64,000 nucleotides of DNA, from NCBI GenBank assembly GCA_001870995.2, contig MLAV02000001.1:496001-560000 (forward strand), given 5' to 3'. Below are positions 8,767 to 15,430 of the stretch, piece by piece. The notes beneath the pieces are model-generated. The model worked only from the letters and a program-made list of their open reading frames with translations. It made no database searches and had not been told where the DNA came from. The position numbers and the translations under genes were made by a program. Source of the stretch: Chitinophaga sp. CB10. GTDB taxonomy: Bacteria; Bacteroidota; Bacteroidia; Chitinophagales; Chitinophagaceae. Position 1 is the first letter of the stretch. Each line of letters begins with the position of its first letter.

Positions 8767-9756
8767 ATGAGAAAAACCAAATGGATCATTGGAGATACCG
8801 GCATCCAGGTATTTCCAAACAGGGCCTATCTGCTATCCGGCCTGCTTATATTGTTTGTTTTCGGCGCGCTATGGACGTTCATGGTCAAAAGCTCCCCCGC
8901 ATTGCAAACCTCACTGGTACAAGGGTACCTGTTCGTATTGGTACTGGCGGGCTTATTTATAGCCAATGCTTTTACCGTATTTATCTTTGATGCCCAGGCA
9001 AAAAGAGTCATCAAAAAATGGGGAGGCGTACTAACCCTCCAATCCTTTGCCTTTGATGAAATCGCCGCTATTGATCCGGTAACGGGAACCACCGGCCTCA
9101 CTTACGCGATCTTTAAAAAGAGCAACCGCCATGGTAAAGGCATCCGCATTTCCTCCTATTACAAAGGCTTTGAGGATAAAGCGGCCATTAGTTTTAAATC
9201 GGAATTATTACCGGCGCTGCATCATATCGTATTCGGTAATGCGCCCACTCCTGCCGCATCCCTGCATGTGCCTATCACCACGTTTGAATATTATAAGCCG
9301 GAAGGCGATATCTACCGGATGAAACAAAATAAAATTTTCCCGGCGGTCGCAATGGCGCTGTGCCTGGCCTGGTGGTACTGGGCTTTCACTACGCCGGATT
9401 ATGCGCCCGGCAAATCGCCTGTACGGGAGTTCCTTGCAGTATGGTTTCCGCTGGGGCTGGCCGCGTTGTTTGCCTTCATCCTTACCGGCAGCTGGCGGTT
9501 TGATAAGCAACGCCGTGTGATCATCAGCACCTCCCTCGGTGGCCTTATCAAAAAGGAAATAAAGTTTGACGACTTCGTTCGTTACAACATCGTCCGCAAA
9601 AGCACTAACCTCATTTACACCGGTACGGAAGTGAAACTGATGTTCAGCACATCGGAAGGGAAGTACCGGGATTTCGCCCTGCGAACGTTTATGAACACCA
9701 ATAAGATTCAACGCTTCCTCGACGAAACAGACGAAGTAATGGGAATCAGGCGCTGA
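8767..9756 (+). CDS. membrane protein of unknown function with an internally duplicated two-helix/strand module
   Basis: 329 aa, not assigned to a family. Four hydrophobic helices are visible in two pairs: about residues 18-40 and 57-79, then about 186-206 and 222-242. Each pair is followed by a soluble stretch starting with a basic, beta-rich segment (AKRVIKKWGGVLTLQSFAFDEI and DKQRRVIISTSLGGLIKKEI in shortened form), which looks like a PH-like domain repeated twice. This suggests an internal duplication. Transcribed alone, divergent from the ECF sigma gene and followed by a clear terminator. No function proposed. Confidence 0.85.
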   Translation: MRKTKWIIGDTGIQVFPNRAYLLSGLLILFVFGALWTFMVKSSPALQTSLVQGYLFVLVLAGLFIANAFTVFIFDAQAKRVIKKWGGVLTLQSFAFDEIAAIDPVTGTTGLTYAIFKKSNRHGKGIRISSYYKGFEDKAAISFKSELLPALHHIVFGNAPTPAASLHVPITTFEYYKPEGDIYRMKQNKIFPAVAMALCLAWWYWAFTTPDYAPGKSPVREFLAVWFPLGLAALFAFILTGSWRFDKQRRVIISTSLGGLIKKEIKFDDFVRYNIVRKSTNLIYTGTEVKLMFSTSEGKYRDFALRTFMNTNKIQRFLDETDEVMGIRR

Positions 9757-9778
9757 GCACATTAATGACTACATACTT

Positions 9779-9804
9779 AAAAAAGGGCCCCAGTGGCCCT
9801 TTTT
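9779..9804 (+). terminator. rho-independent terminator
   Basis: Perfect inverted repeat AAAAGGGCC / GGCCCTTTT with a 5-base loop, followed by a T-rich stretch, 22 bp after the stop of the membrane protein gene. Confidence 0.85.
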
Positions 9805-10017
9805 ATTTGGTGATGCCGCTAAAGGTGTGTAACTTAATGGACAATGTGTTACCTTGTTCCTCCCCGGTAAAGAATTTCGTATATTGGTAGATGTGAATAT
9901 AAAAGACTGATAATCAGTATGTAATCCGATAGATGTTGTCAGGTATAATTGTTGCTGCGCCTGCCATTGTAAATGTTATGTAATAAGTCCGAAGTGTGTT
10001 GATAAAACTGTTCATAC

Positions 10018-11256
10018 ATGGAAGCAGACAGATCTAAGCAGAAAATTGCTGTAATGTCCCCAATTGAGAATTTAGCGCAGCCATCTCTTGAGTTTTCAGA
10101 ACCTGCAGCAGAGGCCTATGAGCAGGCAAAGCAGCTCGATGCGGCAGCAACTGAACGCCGCTATCAGAAAATGATTGACGAGGTGGAAGACTATGCCATA
10201 CTAATGCTCAGTGTCAACGGTATCATACTCAACTGGAACAAAGGCGCCCAGAAGATAAAAGGCTATACGGAAGAAGAAATAGTAGGGAATCACTTCCGCA
10301 TATTTTATCCAAAGGAAGATCAGCTCCGCCAACTCCCGGAAAAGCTGATCGGCGTGGCCGCTGAACAGGGGAAGGCCATCCACGAGGGATGGCGCGTCCG
10401 TAAGGACGGTACTACCTTCTGGGGAAGCGCAGTGATCACCGCCATGCACGATACGGATGGCAGTATCATCGGTTTTTCCAAAGTAACCCGCGACCTCACG
10501 GAGCGGAAGCTGGCGGAACAACAGATACTTAAATATACCCAGCAACTGGAATCGCAAAATATGGAACTGCAGAAGTTCGCCTTTGCTGCCGCACATGATA
10601 TGAAGGAACCGCTGCGCAAGATCCAGCTCTACAACAGGATGGTGCTCGAAGCGGAGGACCTGCAGCTCAGCGACCGTCAGAAGGATTACCTGCTCCGCTC
10701 TGCTGATGCCGCCAGGCGTATGCAGGGCCTGATAGACGATATGCTGGCATTTACAAAAATATCCGAACAAACGATCGTCTTCGAAAGCGTAAGCCTGCAG
10801 GAAGTAGTGGATGAACTCACGGTATTTTTTGCTGAAACCCTGGAACAGACAGGCGGCAAGATTATTGCCAATAACCTCCCTTCCATTAACGGGATTGCGT
10901 TTCAGCTGCGTCAGCTGTTTGAAAACCTCATCGGTAATTCCCTGAAATACCATCGTAAAGGAGTGCCCCCTGAAATTGTGATTACCGCCGGGGTGGAACC
11001 CATCCTCAACCAGTCAACCGGCCGGGAAGATAATGTGATGGTACTAACGGTAGCGGATAATGGAATTGGCTTCGATCAGCATTATGCCATGAAAATATTC
11101 GAGATGTTCGAACGCCTGCATACCCGGGACGAGTTCCCCGGAACTGGGATCGGACTGGCCATCTGCCGTAAGATCGTGGAAAATCACCGCGGCACCATCC
11201 AGGCTATCAGTAAGCCCGGAGAAGGCGCCGTATTCAGCATCTATCTGCCAGCTTAA
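10018..11256 (+). CDS. PAS-domain sensor histidine kinase (soluble)
   Basis: 412 aa with no signal peptide or membrane helix, so a cytoplasmic sensor. A PAS domain plus PAC tail covers about residues 45-165 (VNGIILNWNKGAQKIKGYT, ending VTRDLTERKLAEQQ). Next come a HisKA-like domain with H-box FAAAHDMKEPLRK (His193) and a HATPase domain with N-box FENLIGNSLKYHR, G1 VADNGIGFD and G2 GTGIGLAICRK. This is the layout of phytochrome-type kinases with the phytochrome part replaced by PAS. The response regulator on the opposite strand directly downstream is the likely partner. The stop codons of the two genes overlap in the bases TTAA at 11253-11256. Confidence 0.93.
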   Translation: MEADRSKQKIAVMSPIENLAQPSLEFSEPAAEAYEQAKQLDAAATERRYQKMIDEVEDYAILMLSVNGIILNWNKGAQKIKGYTEEEIVGNHFRIFYPKEDQLRQLPEKLIGVAAEQGKAIHEGWRVRKDGTTFWGSAVITAMHDTDGSIIGFSKVTRDLTERKLAEQQILKYTQQLESQNMELQKFAFAAAHDMKEPLRKIQLYNRMVLEAEDLQLSDRQKDYLLRSADAARRMQGLIDDMLAFTKISEQTIVFESVSLQEVVDELTVFFAETLEQTGGKIIANNLPSINGIAFQLRQLFENLIGNSLKYHRKGVPPEIVITAGVEPILNQSTGREDNVMVLTVADNGIGFDQHYAMKIFEMFERLHTRDEFPGTGIGLAICRKIVENHRGTIQAISKPGEGAVFSIYLPA

Positions 11257-11651
11257 TCATTGCATAATTCCAGGATTTCGCCGGCGATTGCTTTCAGGCC
11301 GGAAGCAGTAATCGGTTTGACAAAATACCGCAGTGCGCCTGCATTCAGGCAGCGATTGATGTGGGTTTGTTCATCGGATGTACTCCAAACCACTTTAGGG
11401 ATTTTACCATACAATCGTTGTCGCTGCATTTTTTCCAGCACTTCGCCCGCATTCATCATAGGCATTTTATAGTCAAGCAAAATCAGGTTTGGAAAGTTGT
11501 TTGGGCTACAATTCGCTAAATAATCAAATACTTCTTGTCCGTTCGGTACACAGTCAACTCTAACATCGTTATCCATAAACTCCAGCATCTCCCTGATAAA
11601 CTCTCGGTCGTCCTGATCATCGTCGGCCAGGAGTATCTTTTTATTCCACAT
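11253..11651 (-). CDS. single-domain response regulator (receiver only)
   Basis: 132 aa, a stand-alone receiver domain. Acidic pocket LLADDDQDD (Asp11, Asp12), phospho-acceptor Asp60 in LILLDYKMP, the usual Ser/Thr in VVWSTSDE and the conserved Lys in YFVKPI. No output domain, so it acts by protein contact or as a phosphate relay, as Rcp1-like regulators do with phytochrome-type kinases. It converges on the PAS histidine kinase gene, overlapping by 4 bp, and is its likely partner although transcribed from its own promoter. Confidence 0.92.
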   Translation of the reverse strand: MWNKKILLADDDQDDREFIREMLEFMDNDVRVDCVPNGQEVFDYLANCSPNNFPNLILLDYKMPMMNAGEVLEKMQRQRLYGKIPKVVWSTSDEQTHINRCLNAGALRYFVKPITASGLKAIAGEILELCND

Positions 11652-11858
11652 ATTTCAGGTTACGTCAAGAATAATATCGCGCTAAGATAGTTGAAAAAGA
11701 TTTGAAAAGTGGTACAGGTTTTTTAGAAATATCTCAAATCCTTTGGCATAAAGGGATTTGGCTGATTGTACTGGTATCTGATATGGTATAAAATAACAAA
11801 ACTGAATCTGTTTTATGTATGGTATTTTGCTGATTTTTGCATTACCAAAACACATATT

Positions 11859-12362
11859 ATGGAAATATACAACAGTACCATGGCTGATCTCGACACGATC
11901 TTTGAATTGTATGACGCAGGCACGCACCTGCAAAAACAATACTCCGCCCGCCAATGGCAGGGGTTTGAAAGGCAGATGGTCATTGATGAGATCAACGAAG
12001 GCAGGCAGTGGAAAATCCTGGAAGAAGGGCAGGTAGCCTGCGTATTCAGTACCACCTTCCAGGACCCGCACATCTGGGGCGAAAAAGATGAATCGCCGTC
12101 GCTGTACATCCACCGGATTGCGAATCATCCCGCTTTCCGTGGCAGAGGCTACGTAAAGCATATTGTAGCGTGGGCTAAAAACTACGCCGTGGCCAACGGC
12201 AGGCAGTACCTTCGCCTGGATACCGGCGCGGGTAACGATCGCCTGAATGCGTATTATATGAGCTGCGGATTTGAATACCTCGGCACGGTTACCACGAATT
12301 CGCCCACCTTGCCGGCGCATTACCAGAATGCGGCATTCAGCCTGTTTGAAATCAGGTTATAG
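11859..12362 (+). CDS. GNAT family N-acetyltransferase
   Basis: 167 aa from the ATG at 11859; the frame is open further upstream but MEIYNSTMADLDTIFELYD is the natural GNAT beginning. The acetyl-CoA-binding motif A is visible as IANHPAFRGRGYVKHIVAWA (about residues 88-107), followed by LRLDTGAGNDRLNAYYMSCGF, the usual motif B region. It should transfer an acetyl group from acetyl-CoA to an amine on a small molecule or protein; the acceptor cannot be told. Its 3' end overlaps the convergent next acetyltransferase gene by 11 bp. Confidence 0.88.
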   Translation: MEIYNSTMADLDTIFELYDAGTHLQKQYSARQWQGFERQMVIDEINEGRQWKILEEGQVACVFSTTFQDPHIWGEKDESPSLYIHRIANHPAFRGRGYVKHIVAWAKNYAVANGRQYLRLDTGAGNDRLNAYYMSCGFEYLGTVTTNSPTLPAHYQNAAFSLFEIRL

Positions 12363-12873
12363 GGGAGATGTCAGGGCCGCCGGCAGTCCGGAATGCCGCG
12401 CCCGTGCCCAATTCCATTTCCAGCATCAGCATGTGCCTGCAAGGGATTCCGTTTTCGGTCAAAGGCGCCGGATAATGCTGAACGAAATAATTCTTTCTGA
12501 TAGCCGTAATTTCAAACCCCATTTTTTGATAGAGATATAATTGCCCGACTGAACTGTTGCCGGTGCCAATAAGGAGGCGCTCCGCACCGTTCTCCCTGGC
12601 GCGTTCAATCGCATGCCGCAACAGGAGCTTGCCGAGGCCCTGCCCCTGAAAGTCCTCCGCTACGGCCAGGTTCCGGATTTCCGGCCTGCCCGGCTCCGTT
12701 AACGTCAAAGCGTAAACGCCGATAAGCCGCTCATCCTTTTCCGCTACGTACACCCTTGCCTGGTAGATGTAGGAGGCAATCATCTCCGGCGACGGATCAG
12801 CCAGCAGCAGCAGTTCCATAGGCAGCTCCTCGCCGGGCGCAATGGCGCGAATGGTTACATCTGTTTTTTGCAT
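12352..12873 (-). CDS. GNAT family N-acetyltransferase
   Basis: 173 aa from the ATG at 12873; a TTG two codons earlier is possible. Motif A is canonical: IRNLAVAEDFQGQGLGKLLL (about residues 66-85), with RLLIGTGNSSVGQLYLYQKM then GFE completing the acetyl-CoA site. The substrate is unknown. It converges with the previous acetyltransferase gene, sharing 11 bp at the 3' ends; the two proteins are not obviously close paralogues. Confidence 0.9.
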   Translation of the reverse strand: MQKTDVTIRAIAPGEELPMELLLLADPSPEMIASYIYQARVYVAEKDERLIGVYALTLTEPGRPEIRNLAVAEDFQGQGLGKLLLRHAIERARENGAERLLIGTGNSSVGQLYLYQKMGFEITAIRKNYFVQHYPAPLTENGIPCRHMLMLEMELGTGAAFRTAGGPDISPIT

Positions 12874-12888
12874 CTGCAAATCTAACGG

Positions 12889-13030
12889 CTATTGTAATCG
12901 ATCCAGTATTTCTTTTATGGAAAATCTTGCGCCGCAAAGATATTCATCCGCTCTGGCGTCTATTGTAATCGATCCAGTATTTCTTTTAAGGAAAATCTTG
13001 CGCCGCAAACATATTCATCCGCCGCGCCAT
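12889..13030 (-). repeat. two-copy 71-bp tandem repeat at the 3' end of the GH130 gene
   Basis: Copy near the gene 12960-13030 (last 23 codons of GH130 with TAG stop); second copy 12889-12959, wholly outside the gene. The first 62 bases differ at two positions, the last nine at five. The period of 71 is not a multiple of three, so the outer copy is out of frame. Confidence 0.93.
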
Positions 13031-14003
13031 AGTAAATCGTCAGTTCATCCCCGTTCACTATATGCCCGTTGGTGAATACCACATGCCCGAAAAAGCCCGT
13101 CAGCTCATAAGCTTCCTGCGGCTCCATGATAGGCTCCTCCGTGCGTGCCAGCACTTTGGAAGGCTGATGGATGTCAAGCAACGCAGCGCCCAGGCAGTAA
13201 CGGTGCGCCGTATTGGCGCCATGATAAATCATCAGCCATCCTTTTTCCGTACGGATAGGCGCAGCGCCCGCGCCCACCCGCGCGCTGTCCCACTTGCCGG
13301 GCCGGGTCTTTAAAATACAGCGGTGGTCGCCCCAGTGAATCCCATCCGGCGAAGAAGCCAGCCAGATGTAGTTGCCACCCAACGATACGCTGCTCGGCCG
13401 GTGAAATGCGTAATACATGCCGTGGATCAGTTCTTCAAACAGGGCGCAGTCCTTGTTGTGCGGCGGTATAATCATCCCGTGCGACTGAAACTCCTGGAAG
13501 TTTTGCGTGGTTTTCATGCCTACGCCCACGCCATTTTCTGATACAGCCGTATAAGTGAGGTAGTACGCATCCCCCAGCTTACTCACCCTGCAATCCTCCA
13601 CCCCAAAGGATTCCAGGCTTCCCCTGCCATATATCGGCGGGTAAGCGGGGTCTTCCCTGAAATGGATACCATCTTCGCTATAAAAAAATCGTAAGTGTGA
13701 AAGCGTGGTCAGAAAGTCGGCCCCCTGGTAGTTGATCACCCGCGCATCCGTGGCAATCAGGTCCGGGTCATCGAGTTTGATCTGCCGGATGGTCATGCTG
13801 CCATCGGCATTCAGGATAGGGAAGGAGAGATGCACGTCCGACTGTTCGGGCCGTTCGGCCACGCGCACCAGCAGCCATATCTTTCGGTCGTAAGTAAAAA
13901 CCCCCGGGTTAAGCAGGCAGGCCACTTTAACGCCTTCTTTGCTGGGTTGGAGGTCGGCAGGCTTTAACAGCGGGTTCTCCGGGAAACGACGGGCTATATC
14001 CAT
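12960..14003 (-). CDS. glycoside hydrolase family 130 (glycosidase/phosphorylase)
   Basis: 347 aa. I take the ATG at 14003 (MDIARRFPENPLLKPADLQP), the normal start for this family; an in-frame start at 14057 would add 18 atypical residues. Five-bladed propeller features are visible: FENPLL-like start, LNPGVF, SFGVEDCRVSKLGDAYYLTY (the EDxR catalytic region), PPHNKDCALF and GAAPIRTEKGWLMIYHGA. GH130 enzymes phosphorolyse or hydrolyse beta-mannosides in the cytoplasm or periplasm; no signal peptide is seen, so cytoplasmic here. It stands alone, without mannan-related neighbours. A second copy of its last 71 bp lies downstream of the stop. Confidence 0.9.
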   Translation of the reverse strand: MDIARRFPENPLLKPADLQPSKEGVKVACLLNPGVFTYDRKIWLLVRVAERPEQSDVHLSFPILNADGSMTIRQIKLDDPDLIATDARVINYQGADFLTTLSHLRFFYSEDGIHFREDPAYPPIYGRGSLESFGVEDCRVSKLGDAYYLTYTAVSENGVGVGMKTTQNFQEFQSHGMIIPPHNKDCALFEELIHGMYYAFHRPSSVSLGGNYIWLASSPDGIHWGDHRCILKTRPGKWDSARVGAGAAPIRTEKGWLMIYHGANTAHRYCLGAALLDIHQPSKVLARTEEPIMEPQEAYELTGFFGHVVFTNGHIVNGDELTIYYGAADEYVCGARFSLKEILDRLQ

Positions 14004-14257
14004 AACTATCAATTTTTGCTCTCCTGTCCGTAACAATTTCCATGCGATAATTACCATTTACGAAGCAGGCAACAATTCCCGAATCGGAAAATCATTTTCC
14101 CGATATGAGCCATGGGGTTGAATGTCAAAGAGTTAATATTGCAACAGGAAATGAGTACAAGTAATTTCAGTTACCCTTATGAAAACCCGTTTTCATCCTG
14201 CGACCCCATAAACATGCAACTAATCCGTTCATCTTATTTTGCTGCCCCAATCCATTG

Positions 14258-14292
14258 AAGGTTCTGTTGCACGAGGCAACAGAACCTTTTTT
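14258..14292. terminator. strong hairpin terminator
   Basis: Perfect 13-bp stem AAGGTTCTGTTGC / GCAACAGAACCTT with a 5-base loop, then six T on the plus strand. It lies 33 bp after the stop of the minus-strand lipoprotein gene at 14325, where the tail is only weakly T-rich, so it may stop transcription mainly from the plus direction. Confidence 0.65.
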
Positions 14293-14324
14293 CTGTTGGA
14301 GCGTATCCGTGCAAACTCCTTTAG

Positions 14325-15089
14325 CTACTGCCTGAAAAACGCCTGCGCCGTCGTCGTCTTCTCTACCCATGCACCGCTGCCCGCTTTCATCACAAACTCG
14401 CTCATACCCACTTCCTTTGCACCCGGCGCCCAGTCATACGTATATCCCAGGCGGGTCCACGGATAATGATAATCCGTTGCGGAAGTAAGCGTGTGGAAGT
14501 ACGCAAAAAGGATGTAGTCGTTAAACCAGGTCAGGTAGTCGTTGCTGACGCCCGGTACCAGCACCGCCCCGGTAGTGGTAGTAGTGATGTCCGGGTTCCC
14601 CGCCGGCCGGTACAGCTGCGAAGGCTGCACCCACATTTGCGCAATATGCGTATTGGTTTTAGGATTGACCGGCGGCAATCCCAGCACCTGGCAAATCCGC
14701 AGGATGGTATCCGTCCCGGCGGGCATACCGCTGAGCTTTGCTTTCATCTGCCCGGGAGCAAAAAGGAAGGACTCCCCCCAGCTGGTGGTAATGCTATCGC
14801 CCTGCGGATAGCTGGAAGGGAACCGCATAAACGTTGCCATTAGCACATACTGCTTGCCGTTGATCGTCTTCCACTGCAACCGTGTATTCGTCGGCGTTAT
14901 AGCCCACAACGTGTCTATAATCTCCGTACTGTCGGCCGTCATGGCATCCTTGATGGAATTGGCGTAAAGCGCATTCAGATCCGGCGCAGGCGTTACAGGG
15001 TCGTCGTTCTTGCTGCAGGCTGCAGCGCCACCTAACAGGAACAGGCATACGATGCCTCGTAAAAGGTTACTTCGAAGGGTGTTTTTCAT
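14325..15089 (-). CDS. exported lipoprotein of unknown function
   Basis: 254 aa, not recognised. N-terminus is a lipoprotein signal with lipobox GAAAC (Cys25), followed by an acidic, Pro-rich linker (SKNDDPVTPAPD). The mature part contains no motif I can name; it is rich in Thr, Tyr and Trp, with the shape of a small secreted binding or enzyme-like domain (LGYTYDWAPGAKEVGMSEFV near the C-terminus). Single gene, divergent from the chitinase across a 341-bp gap. Confidence 0.8.
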   Translation of the reverse strand: MKNTLRSNLLRGIVCLFLLGGAAACSKNDDPVTPAPDLNALYANSIKDAMTADSTEIIDTLWAITPTNTRLQWKTINGKQYVLMATFMRFPSSYPQGDSITTSWGESFLFAPGQMKAKLSGMPAGTDTILRICQVLGLPPVNPKTNTHIAQMWVQPSQLYRPAGNPDITTTTTGAVLVPGVSNDYLTWFNDYILFAYFHTLTSATDYHYPWTRLGYTYDWAPGAKEVGMSEFVMKAGSGAWVEKTTTAQAFFRQ

Positions 15090-15430
15090 AGTATTTATTG
15101 GTTAATAAAAAATGCTGATTTCCTATAGCGTGGCGTAAGTCAGGAGTTATAACTAATCGAAATGTTGCTGCAAGTAATACAAATTCAGTCAATTATCAAA
15201 ATCTTACCGCCAATGGAAAGCAGGAAAAATTTTTTTCGGAATGGATAGTACCACCGCGCAGCTCGCCCGACTACCTGATGCGAGCTACCTGTACCCGTGC
15301 AAAATCTGTCATTCAACCAATCAACCAACAGCTGAACATAACCATACCGGTCGGGCACTATTTATCGTCAGGCATTCAAACAAAGCAATCCGTTTTATTT
15401 TTTTAACCACCATTAGTTTAAACTATCTGT
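15090..15430. other. intergenic region between divergent lipoprotein and chitinase genes
   Basis: 341 bp without a convincing gene. It must carry promoters for both sides; I see no clear TAnnTTTG box for the chitinase. Notable are an inverted repeat AGCTCGC / GCGAGCT at 15260-15266 and 15280-15286, and a 12-bp palindrome just before the chitinase start. Confidence 0.6.
15414..15425 (+). promoter_or_regulatory. 12-bp perfect palindrome in the chitinase leader
   Basis: TAGTTTAAACTA ends 5 bp before the chitinase ATG at 15431. There is no Shine-Dalgarno-like sequence in this position. It could be an operator or a weak RNA stem over the start; the role is a guess. Confidence 0.35.
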
